A DNA stretch of 35,896 nucleotides from a bacterium (GCA_021805775.1 JAJZED010000008.1:1-35896), one strand, 5' to 3'; shown: positions 8,642 to 16,472, numbered from the stretch's first letter. Notes: a model not told the origin generated them from the letters alone. Program-made: numbers and translations.

Positions 8642-10405
8642 ATGCGTTCTGTTTCCGGTTCGCGCGTTGCGGCCGCATTGACCGCCCTGTTCTTGCTCGC
8701 CGGCTGCGGCGGGGCCTCCTCGGGCGGGCTCGGTTCGACGCTGCCGAAGCAGACGAACGGAGCGACGGGGAGCGTTCGCTTCGCGATTACGGTGCCGCCG
8801 AAAACGGCGAGCAGCGGCCGCAGCCCGGCGTATGTCTCGCCGGCGACGCAATCGATGACGATTGCCGTGTTGCAGGGTACGACCAACGTGCTGAACCAGA
8901 CGGTCGGCCTCACATCGAGTTCGACCGGATGCACGAGTTCGGCTGCGAGTACCACCTGCACCCTCGAACTCAGTCTCAATGCGGGCTCCTACACGGCGTC
9001 GATCACGACGTACGACGGAGCGAACGGGACGGGGAACGCGCTCTCGACCGCGCAGAGCGTTGCCTTCACCGTAACGGCGAATCAGAGTACGCTCGTTCCG
9101 CTGACGCTGAGCGGCATTCCGACGGCGATCCAGGTATCGAGTGCGGGCACGAATGCAGTCGACGTGGTGGCGCAGGATGCCGACGGCAACTTCATCGTCG
9201 GCGCGGGCGCGCCGACCTTTACGGCGAGCGCGAGCTCCGGCCCGGCGCTCGCAACGATTGTGCAACCGACGGCGAGTCACCCGAACCTGATTTCGTTCGT
9301 TCAGGCCTCGCCCACCGTCTCGGGTACGGAGACGTTTGCAGTCGCGGCGAGCTACCCGGCGGGGGAGAGCAACGCGTGCACGCAGACGGGGGCGGTCTGC
9401 TCGCTTTCCTCGGCGATGACGGCGAAAATACCGGCGCCGATGGCGATGGTCGCGAATCAGTCCCATAATACGGTCCTCGGGTACACGCTGCCGCTTACGA
9501 GTGCGACGCAGAGCCCCGCCGTTTCCATCGGACTGAACAATCCCGAGTATCTTGCTGAAGACGCAAGCGGCAATGTTTTTGCCGCGAACCTTGGCGGCCC
9601 GACGATCGTCCTCGAGATTCCGCCGCCGTACACCGCAGCGACGGTTACGAACTCCCTCGGGAACAACGATGCCCTCCAAATGGCATTGGCGCCGAACGGC
9701 GATCTCGCGTTGGCTAATGTCGGGGACGGCTCGCTCTACGCGCCGCCCTATACGGCCGCCCCGACCGCGCTCTCAAACGGACTGAGCAGTCCGTACGGGG
9801 TCGCCTTCGATGCGAGCAACAACCTCTATTTCGGAAACAACGGCGCGGTCACGCTAGCGATGCTCGCGCCGCCCTACACCGGAGCGCCGACGACCGTGAG
9901 CCTTTCCTCGTACGCCGACGGGCTCACCGTATCGGGCACGACGCTCTTCGTCGGCGAGAATGCTGATGTCGACATTTTTTCGCTGCCGCTCACCGCTTCG
10001 AGCACGCCGATTGCGACGCTGAGTAGCGGTATCAGCAGGGTCTTTCGGAGCGCGGTCGATGCAAGCGGAAATCTCTGGGTTGCCAACCAGCACGGCGGAG
10101 CGAGCAATGAGGGCTCGATCGAGGAGTTCACCAAGCCGTTTAGCACCGGCGAAATTCCGGCGGTGAGGATCTCTATGCCGGTCGGCGGCGGATCCACTAG
10201 CTACAATCCATGGGGGATCGCTTTCGATGCGGCGGGCAATCTCTATGTTACAAACACTTACGGTGGCACAGGGAATGGCGGGTTGTTGGAGTTCTCTCCA
10301 CCGATTACGAGTGCGAGCAAGCCGACCGTTGCGATCGAGACCGCGAATTTGTATAACCTATACGACCTCGTGATCACCCGGCCGCCGCTTTCGGTAACCC
10401 CGTAA
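8642..10405 (+). CDS. Array paralog 4: Ig-like / beta-propeller lipoprotein
   Basis: 587 residues, the shortest copy. It starts at ATG 8642 behind AAAGGAGATTCCT. One Gly is missing from the tether after the lipobox, and a blade-3 loop is shortened (ANVGDGSLY where the others have about four more residues). Its first Ig domain carries an alternative block (NQTVGLTSSSTGC, then TTCTLELSLNAGS and NQSTLVPL) shared almost base for base with paralog 5 only. The propeller loops QSHN, NNPEY, NDAL and TYGGTGN are distinct. It lies in the same transcription direction as its neighbours, with no terminator. Confidence 0.85.
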   Translation: MRSVSGSRVAAALTALFLLAGCGGASSGGLGSTLPKQTNGATGSVRFAITVPPKTASSGRSPAYVSPATQSMTIAVLQGTTNVLNQTVGLTSSSTGCTSSAASTTCTLELSLNAGSYTASITTYDGANGTGNALSTAQSVAFTVTANQSTLVPLTLSGIPTAIQVSSAGTNAVDVVAQDADGNFIVGAGAPTFTASASSGPALATIVQPTASHPNLISFVQASPTVSGTETFAVAASYPAGESNACTQTGAVCSLSSAMTAKIPAPMAMVANQSHNTVLGYTLPLTSATQSPAVSIGLNNPEYLAEDASGNVFAANLGGPTIVLEIPPPYTAATVTNSLGNNDALQMALAPNGDLALANVGDGSLYAPPYTAAPTALSNGLSSPYGVAFDASNNLYFGNNGAVTLAMLAPPYTGAPTTVSLSSYADGLTVSGTTLFVGENADVDIFSLPLTASSTPIATLSSGISRVFRSAVDASGNLWVANQHGGASNEGSIEEFTKPFSTGEIPAVRISMPVGGGSTSYNPWGIAFDAAGNLYVTNTYGGTGNGGLLEFSPPITSASKPTVAIETANLYNLYDLVITRPPLSVTP

Positions 10406-10469
10406 CGATGAAACGATGAAACGATATCGCCCTGCTCGCATGGTTCATACCGCTATGAAGGAGATTCCT

Positions 10470-12245
10470 ATGCGTTCTGTTTCCGGTTCGCGCGTTGCGG
10501 CCTTATTGACCGCCCTGCTCTTGCTCGCCGGCTGCGGCGGCGGCGGGGCCTCCTCCGGCGGGCTCGGTTCGACGCTACCGAAGCAGGCAAACGGAGCGAC
10601 GGGGAGCGTGCGCTTCGCGATCGTGGTGCCGCCGAAAACGGCGAGCAGCGGCCGCAGCCCCGCGTATGTCTCGCCGGCGACGCAATCGATGACGATTGCC
10701 GTGTTGCAGGGTACGACCAACGTGCTGAACCAGACGGTCGGCCTCACATCGAGTTCGACCGGATGCACGAGTTCGGCTGCGAGTACCACCTGCACCCTCG
10801 AACTCAGTCTCAATGCGGGCTCCTACACGGCGTCGATCACGACGTACGACGGAGCGAACGGGACGGGGAACGCGCTCTCGACCGCGCAGAGCGTTGCCTT
10901 CACCGTGACGGCGAATCAGAGTACGCTCGTTCCGCTGACGCTGAGCGGCATTCCGACGGCGATCCAGGTATCGAGTGCGGGCACGAATGCAGTCGACGTG
11001 CTGGCGCAGGATGCCGACGGCAACTTCATCGTCGGCGCGGGCGCGCCGACGTTTACGGCGAGCGCGAGCTCGGGACCGGCGGTCGCGACGATCGTGCAAC
11101 CGACGGCGAGTCACCCGAACCTGATTTCGTTCGTTCAGGCCTCGCCCACCGTTCTTGGTACGGAGACGTTTGCAGTCGCGGCGAGCTACCCGGCGGGGGA
11201 GAGTAATGCGTGCACGCAGACGGGGGCGGTCTGCTCGCTTTCCGCGGCGGTAACGGCGAAAGTATCGGCACCGATGGCGATGGTCGCGAATCAGTCCAAT
11301 AATACTGTCCTTGGGTACACGCTGCCGCTTACGAGTGCGACGCAGAGCCCCGCCGTTTCCATTCCACTGAGCGTCGCTTACCGTCTTACTGAAGACGCAA
11401 GCGGCAATGTTTTTGCCGCGAACTATGGCTCCCCGGAGAGCGTCCTCGAGATTCCTCCGCCGTACACTTCTGCGACGCTTACCAACTCTCTCGGAGGCGA
11501 TGATTCCTTCCAAATGGCGGTGGCGCCGAACGGCGACCTCGCGTTGGCTAATTTCACTGGAAGCGCGGGCGGCTCGCTCTACACCCCGCCCTACACGGGC
11601 GCCCCGACCACGCTTTCAAACGGACTGAGCAGTCCGTACGGGGTCGCCTTCGATGCGAGCAATAACCTCTATTTCGCAAACAGCGGCGCCAGCACGCTAA
11701 CGATGCTGGCACCGCCCTACACCGGAGCGCCGACGACCGTAAGCATTTCCTCGGTTGCCTATGGGCTCACCGTATCGGGCACGACGCTCTTCGTCGGCAA
11801 GAGTGCCGCTGTCGACATCTTTTCGCTGCCGTTGACCGCTTCGAGCACGCCGATCGCGACGCTGAGTAGCGGTATCAGCGGGGTCCATCGGAGCGCGGTC
11901 GATGCAAGCGGAAATCTCTGGGTTGCCAACGATACCGGCGGAGCGAGCTATGAGGGCTCGATCGAAGAGTTCACCAAGCCGTTTACTACGGGCGAGGCTC
12001 CGGCGGTGACGATCCTTATGCCGGTCGGCGGCGGATCGAGCAGCTACAATCCATTTGGAATCGCTTTCGATGCGGCGGGCAATCTCTATGTTACAAACAC
12101 TTCCGGTGGCGCAGGGAGCGGCGGATTGTTGGAGTTCTCTCCACCGATTACGAGTGCGAGCAAGCCGACCGTTGCGATCGAGACCGCGAATTTGAATAGC
12201 CTATATGACCTCGTCATCACCCCGTCCTTCTCGGTAACCCCATAA
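10470..12245 (+). CDS. Array paralog 5: Ig-like / beta-propeller lipoprotein
   Basis: 591 residues, started at ATG 10470 with AAGGAG seven bases upstream. Four glycines follow the lipobox Cys, one more than in paralog 2. Over roughly 270 bp of the first Ig domain (10729-11000) it appears identical to paralog 4 apart from one synonymous change, the clearest gene-conversion tract in the array. Its propeller differs from paralog 4: SVAYR, DDSF, SGVH and YNPF in the variable loops. It ends two bases before the start of paralog 6, so the two may be translationally coupled. Confidence 0.85.
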   Translation: MRSVSGSRVAALLTALLLLAGCGGGGASSGGLGSTLPKQANGATGSVRFAIVVPPKTASSGRSPAYVSPATQSMTIAVLQGTTNVLNQTVGLTSSSTGCTSSAASTTCTLELSLNAGSYTASITTYDGANGTGNALSTAQSVAFTVTANQSTLVPLTLSGIPTAIQVSSAGTNAVDVLAQDADGNFIVGAGAPTFTASASSGPAVATIVQPTASHPNLISFVQASPTVLGTETFAVAASYPAGESNACTQTGAVCSLSAAVTAKVSAPMAMVANQSNNTVLGYTLPLTSATQSPAVSIPLSVAYRLTEDASGNVFAANYGSPESVLEIPPPYTSATLTNSLGGDDSFQMAVAPNGDLALANFTGSAGGSLYTPPYTGAPTTLSNGLSSPYGVAFDASNNLYFANSGASTLTMLAPPYTGAPTTVSISSVAYGLTVSGTTLFVGKSAAVDIFSLPLTASSTPIATLSSGISGVHRSAVDASGNLWVANDTGGASYEGSIEEFTKPFTTGEAPAVTILMPVGGGSSSYNPFGIAFDAAGNLYVTNTSGGAGSGGLLEFSPPITSASKPTVAIETANLNSLYDLVITPSFSVTP

Positions 12246-12247
12246 CG

Positions 12248-14044
12248 ATGAAACGAGATCGCCTGCGTTCTGTTTCCGGTTCGCGCGTTGCGGCCGCATT
12301 GACCGCCCTGTTCTTGCTCGCCGGCTGCGGCGGCGGAGCGGCCTCCGGCGGGCTCGGTTCGACGCTGCCGAAGCAGGCAAATGGAGCGACGAACAGCGTT
12401 CGTTTCGCGATTACGGTGCCGCCGAAAACGGCGAGCAGCGGTCGCAGCCCGGCCTACGTTTCGCCGGCGACGCAATCGATGACGATTGCCGTGTTGCAGG
12501 GCACGACCAACGTGCTGAACCAAACGCTCGGTTTGACGCCGAGTTCGCCGGGGTGTACCACCTCGCTCGCGGGTACCCTCTGCACGATTTCGTTAAGTTT
12601 GGCGGCTGGTTCGTACACGGCGTCGATTACGACGTACGACGGTGCGAATGGGACGGGGAACGCGCTCTCGACGGCGCAGAGCGTTGCCTTCACCGTAACG
12701 GCGAATCAAAATAATCTCGTTCCGCTGACGCTGAGCGGCATTCCGAGGGCGATCCACGTAGCGAGTGCGGGCGTAAATGCAGTCGATGTGGTGGCACAGG
12801 ATGTCGACGGCAACTTCATCGTCGGCGCGGGCGCGCCGACCTTTACGGCGAGCGCGAGTTCGGGCCCGGCGCTCGCAACGATCGTGCAACCGACGGCGAG
12901 TCACCCGAACCTGATTTCGTTCGTTCAGGCCTCGCCCACCGTTCTTGGTACGGAGACGTTTGCAGTCGCGGCGGGCTACCCGGCGGGGGAGAGTAATGCG
13001 TGCACGCAGACGGGGGCGGTCTGCTCGCTCGCGTCGGCGATGACGGCGACAGTATCGGCGCCGATGGCGATGGTCGCGAACTCTGGCGGTAATACTGTCC
13101 TCGGGTACACGCTGCCGCTTACGAGTGCGACGCAGAGCCCCGCCGTTTCCATTCCACTGTACACCGCTTACCTTCTTACCGAAGACGCAAGCGGCAATGT
13201 TTTTGCTGCGAGCTTTACCTCCCCGACGACGACCGTCCTCGAGATTCCTCCGCCGTACACTTCTGCGACGCTTACCAATTCTCTCGGAGGCGATGATTCC
13301 TACCAAATGGCGGTGGCGCCGAACGGCGATCTCGCGTTGGCTAATATCGCCGGAATCGCGGGCGGCTCGCTCTACGCGCCGCCCTATACGGCCGCCCCGT
13401 CCGCGATTACCAGCGGACTTAGTGGAGGAGCCGTCGCAGTCGCCTTCGATGCGAGCAACAACCTCTATTTCGGCAACAGCGGCGCCAGCACGCTAGCGAT
13501 GCTCGCGCCGCCCTACACCGGCTCGCCGACGACCGTGAGCCTTTCCTCGGTTGCCAACGGGCTCACCGTATCGGGCACGACGCTCTTCGTCGGCGAGACT
13601 TCTGATGTTGACGTCTTTTCGTTGCCGTTGACCGCTTCGAGCACGCCGATCGCGACGCTGAGTAACGGTATCGGGACTGCCTATCGGAGTGCGGTCGATG
13701 CAAGCGGAAATATCTGGGTTGCCAACTCTTCCGGTGGAACTTCTAGTAATGGCTCGATCGAGGAGTTCACCGAGCCGTTTAGCACCGGCGAAACTCCGGC
13801 GGTGACGATCTCTATGCCGGTCGGCGGCGGATCCACCAGCTACAATACATTGGGTATCGCTTTCGATGCGGCGGGCAATCTCTATGTTACAAACAGATCT
13901 GGTGGCGCAGGGAGCGGCGGATTGTTGGAGTTCTCTCCACCGATTACGAGTGCGAGCAAGCCGACGTTTGCGATCGAGACCTCGAATTTAAATAGTTTAT
14001 TCGACCTCGTCATCACCCGGCCGGCGCTTTCGGTAACCCCGTAA
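12248..14044 (+). CDS. Array paralog 6: Ig-like / beta-propeller lipoprotein with a rebuilt 5' end
   Basis: 598 residues. The leader that supplies AAGGAG and ATG in the other copies has been deleted. The former start codon position now reads CTG within MKRDRLRSVSGSR, so translation must begin at ATG 12248, two bases after the stop of paralog 5. No ribosome-binding site is visible, and coupling to paralog 5 is likely. The N-terminal signal peptide and lipobox survive. The protein is a mosaic: the second Ig domain (IPRAIHVASAGVNAVDV) matches paralog 2, while the tail (TSNLNSLFDLVITRPALSVTP) matches paralog 3. Blade 4 carries the only SGGAVAVAFD variant in place of PYGVAFD. Its 3' end faces the DUF4239 gene 28 bp away. 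Confidence 0.83.
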   Translation: MKRDRLRSVSGSRVAAALTALFLLAGCGGGAASGGLGSTLPKQANGATNSVRFAITVPPKTASSGRSPAYVSPATQSMTIAVLQGTTNVLNQTLGLTPSSPGCTTSLAGTLCTISLSLAAGSYTASITTYDGANGTGNALSTAQSVAFTVTANQNNLVPLTLSGIPRAIHVASAGVNAVDVVAQDVDGNFIVGAGAPTFTASASSGPALATIVQPTASHPNLISFVQASPTVLGTETFAVAAGYPAGESNACTQTGAVCSLASAMTATVSAPMAMVANSGGNTVLGYTLPLTSATQSPAVSIPLYTAYLLTEDASGNVFAASFTSPTTTVLEIPPPYTSATLTNSLGGDDSYQMAVAPNGDLALANIAGIAGGSLYAPPYTAAPSAITSGLSGGAVAVAFDASNNLYFGNSGASTLAMLAPPYTGSPTTVSLSSVANGLTVSGTTLFVGETSDVDVFSLPLTASSTPIATLSNGIGTAYRSAVDASGNIWVANSSGGTSSNGSIEEFTEPFSTGETPAVTISMPVGGGSTSYNTLGIAFDAAGNLYVTNRSGGAGSGGLLEFSPPITSASKPTFAIETSNLNSLFDLVITRPALSVTP

Positions 14045-14072
14045 CGAAGGGCCCGTCGAAGGAAATGCCGAG

Positions 14073-14870
14073 TCACGAGGAAGGGGTGCGGCCTCCGGGG
14101 CTATGGCTTATCGAAATACTCTGCGTGACGCGTTCGAGATTCTTTGCGGCGACCGTGATGAGGCCGCCGCGTGGGCTATCCAGGTCGGCGATGATGTAAC
14201 TTGCGACCGCGAGAAGGAGAGGGAGCAAGATATAGAAACGTCGAGGTTTCTCGCTGGGCTGCTCGTAGTAGCCGATCAACGCGCACGAAAATATCGCGAT
14301 TACGAACATCAGTGCCCAGGCCGGGATCGGGACGCGATCCTCCCACGCGGCTTGCGTCGATCGCTCCGAATCCGTCACTTTGTTCATGCCGTCGGCGATC
14401 AGTGCGGTAATTGAATTCGGGTGCGCGACCGCGGGTGCCCTGACCGCATCCCAGAGTTTATTTTGTAGCGCCAACGTGTTGGCGAGGGTTTTCGCATCGG
14501 AGAGATCGTTCGGCGCGTTGTAGAAAGCGATGCGTTCCTTGACGTACGAACGAAGGAGTTGCTCGACATGCAGCGCTTGCGATTGCGGCAAGAGCTCCGC
14601 GCGTTCGTACTCGGTGCCGATGACCGCTGCTTCTTGGGCTTCGAGGCCCTTGCGATGATCGTATCTAGCCGAGGCCATCGAAAAGCTGAAACCAACGAGC
14701 AAACTGAGGAGCGTAAGCGTGGCCGAAAGGATGAGGTTAAGATCTTCCTTTTCGCCCTCGCCGAGCGTTTTGCGGCGAGCGCGGAGTTGTCTGCCGAGCA
14801 GGGCTGCGACCAGCAAGACGACGAGCCAAATAATCGCATAGAGAAATGGATGATCGAGCAGCCGATGCAT
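14073..14870 (-). CDS. DUF4239-like (bestrophin-like) membrane protein
   Basis: 265 residues with four hydrophobic segments at about 8-26, 47-66, 182-201 and 210-230. They are split into two pairs by a long soluble, helical stretch (about 70-180). The order of segments and the DLDSPRGGLI string after the last helix are typical of the DUF4239 family, which is distantly bestrophin-like. The function in bacteria is uncertain, and an ion-channel role is only inferred. It is convergent with the last lipoprotein paralog, and no terminator is recognisable in the 28-bp gap. Upstream of it, 14871-15048 is non-coding with nothing notable. Confidence 0.75.
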   Translation of the reverse strand: MHRLLDHPFLYAIIWLVVLLVAALLGRQLRARRKTLGEGEKEDLNLILSATLTLLSLLVGFSFSMASARYDHRKGLEAQEAAVIGTEYERAELLPQSQALHVEQLLRSYVKERIAFYNAPNDLSDAKTLANTLALQNKLWDAVRAPAVAHPNSITALIADGMNKVTDSERSTQAAWEDRVPIPAWALMFVIAIFSCALIGYYEQPSEKPRRFYILLPLLLAVASYIIADLDSPRGGLITVAAKNLERVTQSISISHSPGGRTPSS

Positions 14871-15048
14871 TGCGGTGTTGCCTTTCGACGAGCTGGTGCG
14901 ATGAACTCCGGACGTACGCGCGTAGGCTCGTTCCCGGATTTCCTAGGTCGCTCCTCCCGCTGTTCGCCGCATCCCCGCGAGCGCCGAGCGAATATGGCGG
15001 GGCACGACCGGCTTGCGCGGCTTTTCGAACGTCTCGGTCGCCGGCCGG

Positions 15049-15639
15049 CTACGAAAGAAGCGCCTGCAGATTGGTGCTTGAAAGAACATCGGCTTGGCGG
15101 GGGAAGACCTTCTCGACGAGCATCGCGTGAACGTCCGGGGCGGGATCGGCGCAGACGTCGGCGAGAACGAAGAGACGATAATCACGGTCGGCTGCATCGC
15201 GGAGCGTAGAGAGCACGACTCCGCTGGTGCTGATTCCCGCGAGAAATAACGTATCGATGCCGCGGCTGTCGAGCTGCTCCGCCAAATCCGTGGTTGAGAA
15301 TGCCCCGACACGCGTCTTGCGCACGATGATGTCGCCGCTCTGCGGAGCGAGCCGTCCGTCGATCGCCGTTGTCGGTGCATCGGCCTGAAACGCTCGTCCC
15401 GAGTTCTTCGCCGCCCAGAAACCCTTGTTGCGATCGGGGATCGCGGCGAACTCGGCCTCGACAAAGGCAACGCGGACGTAGCCGACATGTCCGCCGCGCT
15501 CGCGCATGCTGCGAATCGCAAAGGCGGCTCTCGCGACGAGTGCGTCCGCATCCTCAAGCATGTCAATGATTCCTGCTTGAAAATCCATCACGAGCAACGC
15601 CGCCCGCTTGGGATCGATCCGTTGGGTCATCTCCGGCAT
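15049..15639 (-). CDS. Isochorismatase-fold cysteine-hydrolase-like protein lacking the Cys
   Basis: 196 residues. I start at ATG 15639, which has AAGGAG seven bases upstream; the longer frame to 15810 adds residues with no family similarity. The Rossmann-like isochorismatase fold is recognisable: Asp19 in LLVMDFQ, Lys108 in VRKTRVGAF, and the cis-peptide region AGISTSGVVLST. In the Asp-Lys-Cys hydrolases of this family the catalytic cysteine stands where this protein has Val141. It therefore belongs to a subgroup that keeps Asp and Lys but not the nucleophile, and hydrolysis of amides by the usual mechanism is doubtful. The end (EKVFPRQADVLSS) is otherwise well conserved. The substrate is unknown. 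Confidence 0.8.
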   Translation of the reverse strand: MPEMTQRIDPKRAALLVMDFQAGIIDMLEDADALVARAAFAIRSMRERGGHVGYVRVAFVEAEFAAIPDRNKGFWAAKNSGRAFQADAPTTAIDGRLAPQSGDIIVRKTRVGAFSTTDLAEQLDSRGIDTLFLAGISTSGVVLSTLRDAADRDYRLFVLADVCADPAPDVHAMLVEKVFPRQADVLSSTNLQALLS

Positions 15640-15690
15640 CGTTGTGCTCCTTCTATGGGGTCGGGCGAACGAAAGGTATTGAGCGAACTG

Positions 15691-15719
15691 AATGTACGTA
15701 GTCGACTGCAGCCGCGCAA
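15691..15719 (-). promoter_or_regulatory. Candidate promoter of the isochorismatase-fold gene
   Basis: On the minus strand TTGCGC (15714-15719) and TACATT (15691-15696) are separated by 17 bases, placed about 50 bp before the start codon. It is a partial match to a housekeeping promoter. An 11-12-bp direct repeat (CGCAAAAACCT twice) lies just upstream, near 15715-15740. Confidence 0.35.
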
Positions 15720-15814
15720 AAACCTCGCAAAAACCTCGCAACTCTACCGAAAAGCGAGAGCATGGTTGCAAACGCGATCGCGACGACGAGCCCCCGAACC
15801 TGTCCCGCAAAATG

Positions 15815-15838
15815 AAAAAGCCCGCTGTAAATGCGGGC
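15815..15838 (-). terminator. Rho-independent terminator of the tRNA gene
   Basis: Read on the minus strand, GCCCGC and GCGGGC form a six-pair stem around a 7-nt loop (ATTTACA), followed by TTTTT (15815-15819). It lies 15 bp past the 3' end of tRNA-Ala and before the isochorismatase-fold gene. Confidence 0.88.
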
Positions 15839-15852
15839 GGTTTCTAACTTGG

Positions 15853-15925
15853 TGGAGATGAGGAGACTCGAACTCCTGACCCCTTACATGCGAAGCAAGT
15901 GCTCTACCAGCTGAGCTACATCCCC
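15853..15925 (-). tRNA. tRNA-Ala (anticodon CGC)
   Basis: The 73-nt minus-strand sequence folds into a complete cloverleaf. It has a seven-pair acceptor stem (GGGGATG with CATCTCC), a D arm GCTC...GAGC, an anticodon arm CTTGC-TTCGCAT-GTAAG, and a T arm AGGAG-TTCGAGT-CTCCT. The anticodon CGC (plus-strand 90-92 of the 15800s) reads GCG, alanine. The third acceptor pair is G3-U70, the classical alanine identity element, and the discriminator base is A. CCA is not encoded. Confidence 0.96.
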
Positions 15926-15941
15926 AAGGGCGCCGGGCTCG

Positions 15942-15971
15942 ATTCTACGCAGGGGCTGCCGGCCCTGTCAA
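15942..15971 (-). promoter_or_regulatory. Promoter of tRNA-Ala
   Basis: On the minus strand TTGACA (15966-15971, consensus -35) and TAGAAT (15942-15947, near-consensus -10) are 18 bases apart. The -10 box lies 16 bp upstream of the first tRNA base. This is the best housekeeping-type promoter in the window. Confidence 0.8.
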
Positions 15972-16057
15972 AGCGTTTGGGCGCATCCAGGAAACCCAGA
16001 AGAGCCTGAAGCTCCGCAGGAAGCCTCACCGGAGGCCCATTAGCTCGGGGGCAAAGG

Positions 16058-16080
16058 ATTTTGAGACTCTGTCTCAAAAT
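16058..16080. promoter_or_regulatory. Perfect palindromic operator, probable Fur-family (Zur-like) box
   Basis: ATTTTGAGAC (16058-16067), a 3-nt spacer TCT, then GTCTCAAAAT (16071-16080) form a flawless 10-3-10 inverted repeat. It ends eight bases before the start codon of the Fur-family regulator that heads the metal-uptake operon. Size, symmetry and position fit a Fur-family operator used for autoregulation. The sequence is not the classical Fur or Zur box, so the assignment rests on context. Confidence 0.75.
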
Positions 16081-16088
16081 CAGGGGGT

Positions 16089-16472
16089 ATGGAGACCGAA
16101 TACGAGACAAGGCCGAGGGAGGCGATCGCTCGCATCCTGCGGGCCGAGCCCCGTTTCTTCTCGGCGGCCGAGCTTTGCGCGCGCCTCGACGAATCGGGCA
16201 CACCCGTTTCGCGGGCGACCGTTTATCGGACGCTCGAACGGCTCGCAGCAAAAGGCGAAGCCGCATTGCGGCTGAACGACCGCGGCGAGGCGACCTTTAT
16301 GTCCTGCGATAACGGCCATCACCATCATGCGATCTGTCGCTCGTGCGGCCGTGTCGAAGATGTTGCATGCGGCGCGCTCGATAGTTTCGTCGATCGGTTG
16401 CGCTCGCTCCACGGGTTCCAGCTCGACGACCATTCACTCGAATTCCACGGAAAGTGTCGCTCATGCGTTTGA
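16089..16472 (+). CDS. Fur-family metal-responsive repressor (Zur-like)
   Basis: 127 residues. Residues 1-70 form the winged-helix DNA-binding domain, with recognition helix SRATVYRTLERL at 41-52. The C-terminal dimerisation part has a metal-site histidine run (HHHH, 77-80) and two structural CxxC pairs (C83/C86 and C123/C126), the arrangement of Fur, Zur and PerR proteins. It heads a metal ABC-transporter operon and overlaps the binding-protein gene by 10 bp, so a zinc- or manganese-sensing repressor of its own operon is the natural reading. The start ATG 16089 is the only good choice, although GGGGG sits only one base before it. The palindrome at 16058-16080 is the probable target site. The metal cannot be settled from sequence. 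Confidence 0.88.
   Translation: METEYETRPREAIARILRAEPRFFSAAELCARLDESGTPVSRATVYRTLERLAAKGEAALRLNDRGEATFMSCDNGHHHHAICRSCGRVEDVACGALDSFVDRLRSLHGFQLDDHSLEFHGKCRSCV

Noticed and set aside
4905-10469. Upstream in-frame ATGs (4905, 6737, 8588, 10416) as starts of paralogs 2-5
   Set aside because: They add about 18-19 polar residues before the signal peptide, while the downstream ATGs have AAGGAG-type sites at ideal distance and give a normal lipoprotein signal.
8522-11513. Long minus-strand open frames opposite the lipoprotein paralogs (for example 8522-9679 and 10575-11513), recurring in most copies
   Set aside because: They lie exactly opposite strongly conserved coding sequence, are Arg-rich with no recognisable domain, and recur only because the sense genes are repeats with high GC at third positions.
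3114-14044. Diversity-generating retroelement acting on the lipoprotein genes
   Set aside because: No reverse transcriptase, template repeat or adenine-specific substitution pattern is visible. The differences are spread over many loops and fit duplication plus gene conversion better.
15640-15810. N-terminal extension of the isochorismatase-fold protein
   Set aside because: The family domain starts just after ATG 15639, which has a good AAGGAG. The extension overlaps the probable promoter.
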